64,000 nt of DNA from assembly GCA_947044405.1 (NCBI GenBank), contig CAMRHE010000054.1, positions 7,641,501 through 7,705,500 of the forward strand, in the 5' to 3' direction. The position numbers were made by a program, and so were the translations under genes. Below the pieces are notes generated by a model. That model did no database searches. It was not told the DNA's origin and saw only the letters and a program-made list of their open reading frames with translations. Numbering within the stretch: position 1 is the stretch's first letter; the number at the start of each line of letters is the position of its first letter. Positions 1 through 10,592 of this stretch are shown piece after piece. This DNA is from Leptodactylus fallax (taxonomy: Eukaryota > Chordata > Amphibia > Anura > Leptodactylidae).

Positions 1-109
1 GGTGCCTCTTGACAGCTCCCCTCTTTCATTCATCCATTCATTCAATTGATGGCTATTTAGCTTAGTTTGAAAAAGTGGTTTCCTTGAAGACATACAGTAG
101 TCACATTAA

Positions 110-179
110 CCCTAGTATGCATAACCCGGGCCTTTTTATTACTTGTATGTGTAGATTTTTAATGTCATGCATACTAGGG
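110..179. mobile_element. 70-bp piggyBac-type MITE
   Basis: A 13-bp perfect inverted repeat (CCCTAGTATGCAT at 110-122, its complement at 167-179) is flanked on both sides by TTAA (106-109 and 180-183). TTAA duplication with ends starting CCCTAG is diagnostic of piggyBac transposons. Only 44 bp lie between the arms, so nothing is encoded; movement would need a transposase supplied in trans. It is not a relative of the larger piggyBac at 45.7 kb, whose ends begin CACTAGAAG. Confidence 0.8.
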
Positions 180-521
180 TTAATCTGGTATGTTTTGAGA
201 AGTACACCACTTTGTGTGTTAGAAATACTAGTGGTATAACATTGGATGGTGATCAGAATTTGGTTGTTGCATGGTTATTGTTGTCTAAAGATGGCCATGC
301 ACATTAGATGAGGGTTGTTCAAACACACTGATTTCTGGGATTGGCAAACCATCCAATGTGTATGGGTATGTTCTGATGCTCCCCATTGGCAGATGTTAGG
401 GAAGAGAACGATCGAACATAAAGAATTTCAACATATCAAACCTTTTGTTTCTGTGGGAGAAAACCCACTGTTGGAGGTTTACAGCAGTGGCTTAGTCCCC
501 TTTTCCAATTGTTAACATATG
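180..521. other. Unassigned sequence before the first Tc1
   Basis: About 340 bp of AT-rich sequence between the piggyBac MITE and the Tc1 element. Short open frames here have no recognisable domain. I see no further structure. Confidence 0.5.
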
Positions 522-523
522 TA

Positions 524-2073
524 CAGTCATGGTCAAAAGTTTTGAGAATGATACAAATATTAATTTTTACAAAGTCTACTGCTTCAGTTTTTCTAATGGC
601 AATTTGCATATACTCCAGAATGTTAGAAAGAGTGATCAGCTTAACAGCAATTACTTGCAAAGTCAATATTTGCCTAGAAAATGAACTTTATCCCCCAAAA
701 CACATTTCAACATCATTGCAGCCCTGCCTTAAAAGGACCACCTAACATCGTTTCAGTGATTGCTCCATTAACACAGGTGTGGGTGTTGATGAGGACAGGG
801 CTGGAGATCAATCTGTCATGATTAAGTAAGAATGACACCACTGGACACTTTAAAAGGAGGCTGGTGCTTGCCATCATTGTTTCTCTTCTGTTAACCATGG
901 TTATCTCTAAAGAAACACGTGCAGTCATCATTGCACTGCACAAAAATGGCCTAACTGGGAAGAGTATTGCAGCTAGAAAGATTGCACCTCAGTCAACAAT
1001 CTATCGCATCATCAAGAACTTCAAGGAGAGAGGTTCCATTGGTGCCAAAAAGGCTCCAGGGCGCCCAAGAAAGACCAGCAAGCGGCAGGACCGTCTCTTA
1101 AAAGTGTTTCAGCTGCGGGATCGGGCTACCAGCAGTGCAGAGCTTGCTGAGGAATGGCAGCAGGCAGGTGTGAGTGCATCTGCACGCACTGTGAGGCGGA
1201 GACTCTTGGAGCAAGGCCTGGTCTCAAGGAGGGCAGCAAAGAAGCCACTTCTCTCCAGAAAAAACATCCGGGACAGACTGATATTCTGCAAAAGGTACAG
1301 GGAGTGGACTGCTGAGGACTGGGGTAAAGTCATTTTCTCTGATGAATCCCCTTTTCGATTGTTTGGAACATCTGGAAAACAGCTTATTCGGAGAAGAAGA
1401 GGTGAGCGCTACCACCAGTCTTGTCTCATGCCAACTGTAAAGCATCCTGAAACCATTCATGTGTGGGGTTGCTTCTCAGCCAAGGGAATCGGCTCTCTCA
1501 CAGTCTTGCCTAAAAACACAGCCATGAATAAAGAATGGTACCAGAATGTCCTCCAAGAGCAACTTCTCCCAACCGTCCAAGAGCAGTTTGGCGCTCAACA
1601 ATGCCTTTTCCAGCATGATGGAGCACCTTGCCATAAAGCAAAGGTGATAACTAAATGGCTCAGGGAACAAAACATAGAGATTTTGGGTCCATGGCCTGGA
1701 AACTCCCCAGATCTTAATCCCATTGAGAACTTGTGGTCAATCATCAAGAGACGGGTGGACAAACAAAAACCAACAAATTCAGAGAAAATTAAAGCATTGA
1801 TTCTGCAAGAATGGACTGCTATCAGTCAGGATTTGGTCCAGAAGTTGATTGAGAGCATGCCAGGGAGAATTGCAGAGGTCCTGAAGAAGAAGGGTCAACA
1901 CTGCATTAACTCATTCTAACTGTCAATATAAGCTTCTGTTACTCATAATATGAATGCAATTATATTTCTGTATGTGATAAAAACATCTGACAAACACACA
2001 TAAAAACCAGAGGGCAGCAGATCATGTGAAAATATAATATTTGTGTCATTCTCAAAACTTTTGGCCATGACTG
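524..2073 (+). mobile_element. Tc1/mariner transposon, apparently full length
   Basis: The ends are inverted repeats starting CAGTCATGGTCAAAAGTTTT on the left and, read from the right, CAGTCATGGCCAAAAGTTTT. Similarity continues for about 40 bp with two or three mismatches. The element is flanked by the TA dinucleotide (522-523, 2074-2075), as expected for Tc1/mariner. Length is 1550 bp and it carries one uninterrupted transposase gene. Full ends plus an intact gene make this the best candidate in the window for a recently active DNA transposon. Confidence 0.93.
897..1919 (+). CDS. Tc1-like transposase, DD35E type, intact
   Basis: Cut-and-paste transposase of 340 codons, the usual length for Tc1. 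I start at the Met at 897 (MVISKETR), which aligns with Tc1 N-termini; the frame is open from an upstream Met at 864. The N-terminal third is a paired-type helix-turn-helix DNA-binding region with a GRPRKT AT-hook-like motif near residue 55. The catalytic core shows Asp in IFSDES (codon 1341-1343), Asp in QHDGAPCH (1617-1619) and Glu in NPIENLW (1725-1727). Thirty-five residues separate the second Asp and the Glu, one more than the canonical DD34E; the extra residue is in ILGPWPGNSPD. This matches the DD35E (Traveler-like) subgroup, reported as recent and mobile across vertebrates. There are no stops or frameshifts. Confidence 0.93.
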   Translation: MVISKETRAVIIALHKNGLTGKSIAARKIAPQSTIYRIIKNFKERGSIGAKKAPGRPRKTSKRQDRLLKVFQLRDRATSSAELAEEWQQAGVSASARTVRRRLLEQGLVSRRAAKKPLLSRKNIRDRLIFCKRYREWTAEDWGKVIFSDESPFRLFGTSGKQLIRRRRGERYHQSCLMPTVKHPETIHVWGCFSAKGIGSLTVLPKNTAMNKEWYQNVLQEQLLPTVQEQFGAQQCLFQHDGAPCHKAKVITKWLREQNIEILGPWPGNSPDLNPIENLWSIIKRRVDKQKPTNSEKIKALILQEWTAISQDLVQKLIESMPGRIAEVLKKKGQHCINSF

Positions 2074-2399
2074 TACACTCTGAAACAAAATGTGAGCAAA
2101 GGAAATTAAATAAAAGATGGTAGAATAGTCTACAGCAGGGGTTGGCATCCCCCAGCATGCATGCCAAGAGTGGCATGTGAGGCTTATTTCCCTGGCATGG
2201 CAGCCCGAGTCCTCGCCCAGCAGTTTCAATCAGACCAAACATGGCTGAAACAAAACTGCTATTATTATATTGTTATAATGTTACTCACCCCTCCTGCGCT
2301 CCGGAGCAATACCCTGCTGTCTTCGGCGCTTTTGCCTGATGTAAGAGACAGCTGATAGGGCCTCAGGGGTTACGTCGATGTCATTACGCATAATCAGAA

Positions 2400-2735
2400 C
2401 CACTATGGGAATTAATACTGTGTGCAGCGACCACTATGGAAATTAATACCGTGTGCAGGGGCCGCTATGGGACATAATACTGTGTGTAGGGGCCACTATG
2501 GGACATAGTACCATCTGCAGTGGCTGCTATGGGACATAATACTGTGTGCAGGGGCAGCTATGGCACATAATACTATGTGGAGGGGCCGCTATGGGACATT
2601 ATATCGTGTGAAGGGGCCGCTATGGGACATTATACCGTTTGGAGGGTCTGCTAAGGGACATTATACCGTGTGGAGGGTCTGCAATGGGACATTATACTGT
2701 GTGAAGGGGCCACTATGGGACATTATTCTGTATAA
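2400..2735 (+). repeat. Minisatellite, ~31-bp unit (about 11 copies)
   Basis: Imperfect tandem copies of a unit reading GGGGCCGCTATGGGACATAA followed by TACCGTGTGCA. It lies inside the left arm of the outer hAT element. The same unit forms the large array at 47609-48975 and, in opposite orientation, the array at 4094-4612. Confidence 0.88.
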
Positions 2736-2940
2736 TGGTGGTTTTTTGCACAAAAAAACGCAGGAAGTTTTGCGCAAAAAAGCACCATGTGAATGCAACT
2801 TTACATTGAAGTAAAAGTACAAGTGGCCTAAGAATATAGCTGCATCCAGAAACAGTGTGTTACAGCCATAAGGATGCTGCCATACGGTGCTCCTGGATAT
2901 CTACATTTACCACTAATTGGGGGCTGCACACAGTGGTGAA

Positions 2941-5431
2941 CCTAGCCTCTTTGCTGCCTGAGGCGGACTATAGAAAGACGCCCCCCCCCCCCCCAAAAAA
3001 AAAAAAAAAATAAATAAAAAAAATTTGAGTTTCCATGCTACTAGTTTAACACACTGTTATCACACAATATACACAATACACAAAGTTATAAAACAGTTTT
3101 TAAGAATTCTTCTTACTGTATTACTTCAGTATCAGATCAACAACACGGCATTAACAATGAAAGTAACTTCACACATCTTCTGCTTGGTGAATGGACGAGC
3201 CCACGTGGCCCCCATTCTCTATAATAGGAGCCCCGCAGATAGCTGAGTACTGGACTTCGGGTATCTTTGGCACTCCCATTAAAGTGAATGAGAGCTACGC
3301 GGGTTCGTCCATCCACCAAGTGACACACCTATATATGGCTGCGGTCAGGCTGGATTCCCACCTAGTGGGGGGAAAAAACCCAATTCTCAGGCTCAGTGGG
3401 GGTCTCAGCAGACAGACCCCCATCAATCAGGTATTTATCCTCTATCATTTAGGTGAATACAGGGCAGTAACATTTTGTGACTTACAGGTGACGTCTGTGA
3501 CTAATCCTTCACATTTCCCTTGTCTTCCCTCTGGACCGCCATGACCACTTCTTCCAGCTGTGACTTGTCTCTGTAAAGTTTGCAACACAGACATCTTTGG
3601 CTCCTCACTTTTCCAGGCATCCAACCCACATTGTCCTCACCTACACAAAGCCCCCATCCTGCTGCTACCCCAATTATAAAATATGTGATATAACTCCCCA
3701 TAATGAATAATACCCCCAAGTGCATCTTTATATTAATAATGTCCGTGTGTACCCTGTATAAATAGTGCCCCTTATTAATAATACCCCAGGTCTTAACTAA
3801 TTAAAAGGTTTTCCAGGTCATTAATAAACTAATCAGTGGGGTTCAAAAACCCAGGACCCCCACTGATCAGCTGTTTGACTGGTACCTGTGTAAGCGCCGT
3901 GACCGCTTCTCTGTTTACATAGGGTAATTCATCTCATAGCGGCCATGTAATGTAACTACAGCCTCGTCCTGTACATGTCTACAGTATGTGACAAGGCTAC
4001 AATTGCATCACACGGTCACTATAAACAGACAGCGTATAATATAAACAGGTGCCATAGCCCATGTTTATAGCGCCCCATTTACACACACTATAATGTTCCG
4101 TAGCAGCCCCTGCACTCAGTATTACACAGTCTTATGGCCCGCAGCGGCCCCTGCACACTGGATTATGCCTCGCAGCGGCCCCTGCACACGGTATTATGCT
4201 CCATAGTGGCCCCTGCTCACGGTATTATGCCCCGCATTGGCCACTGCACACGGTATTATGTTCCACAGCAACTCCTGCACACAGTTTTATGCCCCATATT
4301 GGCCCCTGCACACGGTATTATGCTCCATATTGGCCCCTGCACACGGTATTATGCTCCACAGTGGCCCCAGCACACAGTATTATGCTCCATAGTGGCCCCT
4401 GCACTGGTATTATGCTCTATAGTGGCCCTTGCACTGGTATTATGCTCCATAGTGGCCCCTGCACTGGTATTATCCTCCATAGTGGCCCTTTCACTGGTAT
4501 TATGCTCCATAGTGGCCCCTGCACTTGTATTATGCTCCAGAGTGGCCCCTGCACAGGGTATTATGCTCTACAGTGGTCCCTACACAGGGTATTATGCCTC
4601 CCAGTGGACCACCCATGAACTATTATTATACTCTGGGGTCTTTTCAGACCCCAGAGTATAATGATTGGAGACCCAGGGGAGAATACAAACATAAAAACCA
4701 GAGTTACTTACCTATCCTGGACACTGGTGCACTCCTTGCAGCTTTCGGCCCTGTTTAATTGCGCAGACACGTCACGTGATCAGGCCGGCGACGCGACCTG
4801 ATGACGTCACCAGAGGCCTCAAGCCTGCTCGGAGTTACATCGGATCGCAGGAGGTGAGTAACATTGGTTTTTATGTTCCCTCACCAACCCTAGGCCTCCG
4901 ATTATTATACTCCGGGGTCTGAATAGGCCCCGGAGTATAATAATAGTAGTATTTGCGGCCCGCGGCCTCACTTACCGATACCCGCGGTTGCTCACAGCGG
5001 CATCCACTTCCCTTTCTGCGTCCCATAGCAGAAGGGGAAGCGGGGGCGGCCACGAGCAGACGCGGGGTAGGTAAATAAATAGGCCCTGACCTGCCGGGGA
5101 TACTCCAACAGGTTACGGCCTATTTATATATATATAAAAAAAAGCTATACTCACCTGCGATGCCTTGATGCAGCCGCTGCCTCCTCTTCTTGTCTGCGAC
5201 GTCTGTGTCTCAGCGTAGGCGGCGTGATGACGTCATTGTATCGCCGCCTGCGCTGAGATGCGACGTCTTGTAAACCAGCCCAGGACAGGCCGCGCTCAGC
5301 TCTGTTTTTTTTTTTTTTTTTTAAAGCGGCCTGTCTTGGGCTGGTTTACATTAAATAGTAAAAATGCCGCCCCCCGGACAGTGCCGCCTGAGGCGGCCGT
5401 CTCAATTTGCCTCATTAGCAGTGCGCCCCTG
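2941..5431. mobile_element. hAT element (inner), nested with perfect TSD
   Basis: The ends are CAGTGGTGAACCTAGC and GCAGTGCGCCCCTG, with an exact 8-bp duplication gctgcaca at 2933-2940 and 5432-5439. The sequence outside the duplication rejoins the outer hAT exactly as seen in the uninterrupted copy near 49190 (GGGGGCTGCACA). It has no transposase. Its interior (about 3440-5345) is homologous to 21240-23000, includes a reversed minisatellite (4094-4612), and has two palindromes centred near 4642 and 4925 (ATTATACTC-GGGGTCT arms). A poly-C/poly-A tract sits at 2981-3010. Confidence 0.87.
4094..4612 (-). repeat. Minisatellite in reverse orientation (about 17 copies)
   Basis: Tandem units such as GTGGCCCCTGCACACGGTAT, the reverse complement of the unit at 2400-2735. 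The arrays face each other 1.4 kb apart and could fold into a long imperfect hairpin. Open frames over this array, rich in repeated GPCT and ALVLCS blocks, are by-products of periodicity, not genes. Confidence 0.88.
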
Positions 5432-5618
5432 GCTGCACAGTAAAGGCATGTGTCCTGAAGCATCTTGTGGCAGCGCTTCTGTGTTATGGTTTGTGGTATA
5501 TGACTTTAGTATAGGGGTTGTCAGTCTTACAATTATTGCCCGGCACTCCAAGCACCTCATCTTTGATATTTTTTCAATTTAAATCGGTACGCCATTCAAA
5601 AAAGGTTGCCTACCCCTG

Positions 5619-6994
5619 CTCCACAGAAATAAACCCACAATCATATACATACTACTACAAATAATCATAGCATATTTGCTAAAATAATAGCTGCCAGCGT
5701 GGGAATAACAGATTGCGGTCCTATTCAAATGTATGCTGTGGGATCCTGTGGGACACTTGTTTGGTCCCTGGTTATATAGTCTTTTATTTTCATGAATCTG
5801 TAAGAGATTGGTGACCTTGGTGTTGAAAGCTGTTACTTTTACCATAAGCATCAAATAACTCAATGCAAATTGAACAAACCTGGCAAAATAAGTGCACGCT
5901 CATTTCTGAAAAAATGAATATAATGTAAGTAAATATAATTTGTAAATGTGCTGGTGATTTATTCTTGACATTATCTGTATCTTTTCATACATAAAATGTA
6001 AGAAATATGATACTAGCTGAGATCTGTATGTTGCACAGTCAACAGTGCTCAAAGACAGCATGCTCAATTTTAGCAGCTTTTGGCAGTTTTATGTTCTTGT
6101 TATCAACCTGTTCATCTTCTCTGGGGTTTTCAGCATTTGTGGTATACTAGTACTGCCTCTTCAAATCAAAATAATGAGGCTCATACAAGATATCCTTCCA
6201 TTCCTTACAATCTGTAATTGACATTGTTTATGCTAACTTTCACTCGCAAAGCTTCAAGAATTCCATAAAATATATAAAGTGCAGAAAAGTAGGTATCACA
6301 TTGTACCTAACAGAATCGGAAATATCTGCAATACCAGTACATAACTATGTTCACTTCTTTGGTGATTAAGTGACTGCCAAAGGATTATAAAATCAAATGG
6401 CTTTTTTCTATTTTAAGGGAAAATTGGCAAATTTCATAAAATAAACTTCTTAAAGCATTAAACTTTAAATAGAGATAAGTGCCTTGACCAAATTCTAATC
6501 TAAATAGCGGGTCAAATTTAATTGGAAGCAAATGTTTCAGCCTAAGGTAGCACTGGCTAGCAGATGACAGCAGATTGTAGGGGTCTCTCTAAGGTTGATG
6601 ATTGTAGCAGGAAAGCTATTGTTCTTCAAGATACTACAAATATGTTTTGTAATATTTAAAAATTGTGTGCAAATATAAATTATCTCACCCAACCTTTTCT
6701 TCAGAGATGGGACAAAGTTTGCAAAGTATGATTCAATGCAGAGTGTAGGAAAACCCACTTTCCCTTTAATGTATAAGGCCATGTATACGTTCAACACAAG
6801 AAAAAATTGCTTGGCCCAATATATCTAAGGTGTATGTTTTCCATTACATATGCTCCCTTCCTGAGGTACAGAGATTTTGGGCCCAAATCCAACAGTGCCT
6901 GGAATCAACATGAAAAGTCAATATACCTCTAGATCCACTGATTCTCTTATTCAGTAACTTCCTACCACGTTAAAGAAGATCTTTTGGTAGCAAT
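5619..6994. other. Unassigned AT-rich single-copy-looking sequence
   Basis: About 1.4 kb between the hAT cluster and the small hAT MITE. It shows no tandem repeats, no similarity to other parts of the window and no convincing coding frame; the longest frames are under 90 codons with no domain. It may be ordinary intergenic or intronic host DNA. Confidence 0.5.
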
Positions 6995-7002
6995 CATATC
7001 TT

Positions 7003-7273
7003 CAGGGGCGTAACTTGAGGGGGTGCAGAGGGTGCAGTCGCATGGGGGCCCAGGAGCCTTGGGGGCCCATAAGCACTGGCATCAGTTTTGAGATTGCAGC
7101 TTCCATCTGGCCCATAAGCCAAGGAAACCCACAGATTACCCTAATCACACTAAGGTTGATTAAACTCCTTAGCACCTGTAAACATCACTATCAAGAATTT
7201 GCTGTAGGGATGAGGTAGGGGGCCCCGAACAAAAGACTGCACTGGGGCCCATAAGACTTTAGTTACGTCACTG
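7003..7273. mobile_element. hAT MITE, 271 bp
   Basis: Ends CAGGGGCGTAACTTGAGG and CTTTAGTTACGTCACTG share the CAGxGxCGTAACT core in inverted orientation. An exact 8-bp duplication, catatctt, flanks it (6995-7002 and 7274-7281). The interior is rich in GGGGGCCCA motifs and non-coding. End sequence and TSD length place it in the hAT superfamily. Confidence 0.9.
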
Positions 7274-7321
7274 CATATCTTTAGTATATAACAAGCCATA
7301 TCCTATACGCTCAGCCTACCC

Positions 7322-7401
7322 AGGGCCGGTTTTAGACAAAGTGGAGCCTTGGGCAAAATTAAAAGTGGGGCCCCAATTGTTGAAATATTGTACTACATAG
7401 T
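7322..7401. mobile_element. Left-end fragment of another hAT-like element
   Basis: Begins CAGGGCCGGTTTTAGACA and has the GGGGCCCC motif common inside hAT MITEs. No matching right end (expected CTAAAACCGGCCCTG) is visible before or after the LTR element at 7407, so this is a truncated remnant. Confidence 0.5.
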
Positions 7402-7618
7402 TACATTGTAACTTCTCTGCTTACACGCTGTGGTGCAGAAGGCGTGTTCAGTTTGATTCCTTGCTTCAGGTTCTTTTTGCTCACTCTGAACACTGTCCTA
7501 GTACTACTTCTCTGTAATTGAATTTCAGCACACCCGTCTCCTGCACCTTGTTTCTTTCTACTCCTCAAATAGTTAATCTTAGCCTTGCCTGTGTGATACA
7601 GCCTGTCTTCCAATCAAG

Positions 7619-9240
7619 TCTGTGTGGCATACTGATCTTCACAGGCCACACTACTGGTGAATTAGCTACCTATTCGGTAGTAAGGACTAGAATTCTATAG
7701 AGTTGTAACTCTCAGAGAGGAGCTTCTAAGGAAGTCTAGGAGCAACATTTTATGCAATTTCGCATTTCTTTGGCTTGCAAGCTGACCTACTATTATATTT
7801 ACTTGGTTGTACTTTGTTTGGGGGGGGGGGGGGGTTTTTTTTTTGTTTTTTGGGTGCCCCCTTTCCCCCCCTCATTATTTTTCCTGTGTGTGGGGGAAAA
7901 AAAAAGAAAGGGGGTGGTTTTTTTTTCCGCCTGTATATAGATAAATATTTTTGTTTTGTTGGTTGTTTTTGGTGGGCCCCCCCCTAAAAAAACACCGCCT
8001 CCCCTTCTTTTTTGTTTTTTTTTTTTTTATATTTTGTTTTTTTTTTTTTTTTGATAGTTTTTTTATTGTAAAATGAAAAAAAAGGGGGGTGGTTTGGACT
8101 CCGCAACCGGAAATGAAAGCACACGCGCTAGTTAAGTTCAAGAAAAATATATTTACTATAAATTAATAAAGGCTAGTTAAAGGTAAAATAACAGGGATAG
8201 AGACAAGCCAAATATGCAGTATAGCATGAACAATTTCAAGGCAAATTTTACAATGGTTTCTACTTTTATGTCCACTTCTGCAGTATGGACACTGAATGAG
8301 CAATATACCCAAAACTATCCCTAACTGACCCTGACTTCACATTTGGGTGCACCCCCTTTTCCCCAGTGGTCCAGGTGGACTGCTTACAGTCTTTAGAAGC
8401 GCGCGGTGGGGCCCAAAGTCGTTCCTTTCTTTTATCGCGAAGCGTCCTCTCCTCACGGTTATCAAGATCTCGGGAGTAATGGAATCCTCTTTAACAGACA
8501 GGGAAACCAAATGAATGAAATGTAATCCGACAGTAGATTCCACTTAGCACACTGACAGTCCTGCCGAATCCATAAACTGAGCTGGGATGTAAGCCAGGAT
8601 TTAGCAGTTACTGTCTGGTACTTCAACAACACTGCGAGAATCTATCTGTGGTATCCATATACACAGTCACAATGTCAATCTCACTGAGCAGCCACTGAGC
8701 ACAGTTCCTTTCACATGGACTCACTAGTCCTGTTGTCTCTTTACACTCTGTTTGTCCCTGGACCAAGATACAGCTTAGCTGCACAGAAAAATCTCCACAC
8801 CATTTCAATACAGCACAGACACCTGTCTTCTCTCTTGCCAAGATGGCTGCTGCTCTCTGTTCTCGTCACTTCCTGCTTCTCTGCTCACACTCTGTCTGCA
8901 GAACAGGCAGGCTGACATCAAAGGGGGTGTGTCACTCCAGCATCATGTCACAATTATAATGGCTGCTGTCTTAAAGGAACAGAATCACAGAAACACATTC
9001 AACATTAACAGTTTATACAGACAAATGAAGCTTAGGACAACATTGGCTGTCTCTTACATTACTACAATAAAAAAAAATTTTTTTTTAATAAATTGTGTTG
9101 TGGTTCCTTTTTTTTTTGGTTTCTTGGTTTTTTTTTTGGGGGCGCCCCCGGGTGAGTTTAACCCCTTTTTTTTTTTTTTTTTTTTTTTTTGTTTGGGGGG
9201 GGGGGGGGGGGGGGGGGGGGGTTTTGGGGTCGGCCCCCCC
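7619..9240. other. Unassigned interior of the retrotransposon, with two suspect tracts
   Basis: Between the LTR remnants there is no retroviral coding domain. About 8100-9060 is ordinary-looking sequence of unknown origin. Two stretches (about 7822-8090 and 9068-9240) consist almost wholly of long G, T, C and A homopolymers and look like poor consensus. A 60-70-codon frame crossing them is glycine/phenylalanine rich for that reason and is not a gene. Confidence 0.55.
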
Positions 9241-9403
9241 CTTTTAGTCTTGGGGAAAGTATTGCAAATGCCAGCGAATAAAAAACGTTTGCCTGGTCCA
9301 CCAGCGCCTGTTGTTGTTCAGGGAGAGGCAGATAAAATACTGAGTCCTTCTAAAACTGGTTTGTCTGGTGAGGGTCCGGTGGCCCCTCATAAAAGGGGGG
9401 TAC

Positions 9404-10070
9404 TGTAACCTCTCTGCCTGTTCGGGTCTCTACACCATCCTCCGCTCGCACGCTGTGGCCAGGAGGCGTGTTTAGTTTGATTCCTTGCTTAAGGTTCTTG
9501 TTGCTCACTCTGAACATCTTCCTAGTACTACTTCTCTGTAATTGAATTTCAGTCACACCCGTATCCTGCACCTTGTTTCTTTCTGCTCCTCAAATAGTTA
9601 ATCTTAGCCTTGCCTGTGTGATACAGCCTGTCTTCCAATCAAGTCTGGGGCAGGTCCTGGACTTCCTATAAACAGGTCATCAGCTCACACATGGTCGCTG
9701 GCTATTGTGACTCTGTCCTGTGACCTTGTCCTTGCTAAGCTGTTCCTTTGCTATTTTATTGTATTATTCACCTCTGACCTTTGGCTTCCTTGTGACTACT
9801 CTTTTGGATTATGATTTGGTACTGCTTTTTCTCTCTGGTTGTGACCCTTGGCTTGCTGACTCCTCTTCTGTGTTGTTAGTCTTGTCTTGTTCTGTGTTTC
9901 ACGTGTTCAGAGATGGGCTCGCTGCCAAGTTGTCAGCTGTTGCCTAGGACAGTCAGGCAATTAGGTAGGGACAGTGGCTGGGTTGAGTTTAGGGCTCACT
10001 TTCTGTCATTCCCTTCTTCTTTGTTTCTGCACCAGCACTGGGGAATTGCTCAAATAGCAATTCCCTTACA
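9404..10070 (+). repeat. 3' LTR of the 7.4-10.1 kb retrotransposon
   Basis: 667-bp terminal repeat with TGT...ACA ends. Its first ~210 bp align with 7407-7618, including the shared block CCTAGTACTACTTCTCTGTA. The remainder has no counterpart in the 5' LTR, which is truncated or replaced. Confidence 0.8.
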
Positions 10071-10124
10071 TACATTCTGTTAATTTGATGTGCTGCAGTG
10101 CTTACAGGGGTGATCCTAAGGTCT

Positions 10125-10452
10125 TTAAGGCTGGGGCTCCCTCACATTGTGAAAACACAGTGTTTTGGCTGCAGCAGAAACACCACAGCAAAAGAACGCA
10201 GTGTTTTACAGTTCCTGCAAAGTGGAGGGGATTCTGGCTAATCCCATACACACATTTCAGTAAAAAAAATCTGTTGCAGATTCACAGCATGTCAATTATA
10301 CCGTCAGAAATGCTGGTGTTTTCCGTATACGTATTATAGGTGCAGATGGTTCGCAGAGGAAAACTCTGAGATCGCAATGAAAAACTCTGCAGAAAAAAAT
10401 GCAATGCGTTTCTACTGCAGTCTTTTCCACAGCATGGGGCCTTAGCCTAAAG
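10125..10452. mobile_element. Probable MITE with CTTTAAGGCT-type ends
   Basis: Left end CTTTAAGGCTGGGGCTCC and right end (read inward) CTTTAGGCTAAGGCCCC form an imperfect terminal inverted repeat. The interior has repeated CTGCAGxxAAAA-type words typical of dispersed frog MITEs. No TSD was established. Confidence 0.45.
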
Positions 10453-10592
10453 GAGTTATTTCATATGTATGTAAATTTTTTTGCATAGCCAAACTAGTCG
10501 CTTGTGACCCTTTAAAAATCAGGTGCACAAGCATCAAGACATATGTCTATCCCTACACACAATTAAATATTTATATACATACAGAATTATCA

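Larger units (their letters stand above)
2136..5618. mobile_element. hAT element (outer), interrupted by a second hAT
   Basis: Ends are CAGGGGTTGGCA on the left and GGTTGCCTACCCCTG on the right, with 8-bp flanks gtctacag (2128-2135) and ctccacag (5619-5626). These differ at two positions and fit a decayed hAT TSD. A second copy of the same family, with a perfect TSD, is at 47348-49421. The outer element consists of 2136-2940 plus 5440-5618; the middle is an inserted hAT. It is non-autonomous, with no transposase frame, and its left arm carries a minisatellite. Confidence 0.82.
7407..10070 (+). mobile_element. LTR retrotransposon with gutted interior (TSD tacat)
   Basis: The 3' LTR (9404-10070, 667 bp) begins TGTAACCTCTCTG and ends CAATTCCCTTACA. 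A polypurine run AAAAGGGGGG lies just upstream. The 5' LTR begins at 7407 (TGTAACTTCTCTG) and tracks the 3' LTR to about 7618, then diverges. The element is flanked by tacat (7402-7406 and 10071-10075). The last codons before the polypurine tract (VAPHKRGVL) resemble the C-terminus of a Ty3/gypsy polyprotein, so Ty3/gypsy is the likely class. No protease, RT or integrase remains. Confidence 0.78.

Noticed and set aside
104..185. Hairpin considered as a terminator or structured RNA
   Set aside because: TTAA flanks and CCCTAG ends fit a piggyBac MITE better.
3191..3544. 117-codon plus-strand frame in the inner hAT
   Set aside because: No domain; the homologous DNA at 21.2-21.5 kb does not keep the frame open.
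4134..4758. Long open frames of 140-175 codons with repeated GPCT, IVAP and ALVLCS blocks
   Set aside because: They lie exactly on the minisatellite; the periodicity of the DNA keeps several frames open at once.
8929..9408. 159-codon frame with Phe- and Gly-rich middle
   Set aside because: It crosses the homopolymer tract; only its last few codons (VAPHKRGVL) look like genuine retrotransposon sequence.
7322..10120. hAT element spanning the LTR retrotransposon as an insertion
   Set aside because: A left end is present, but no complementary right end follows the LTR element.
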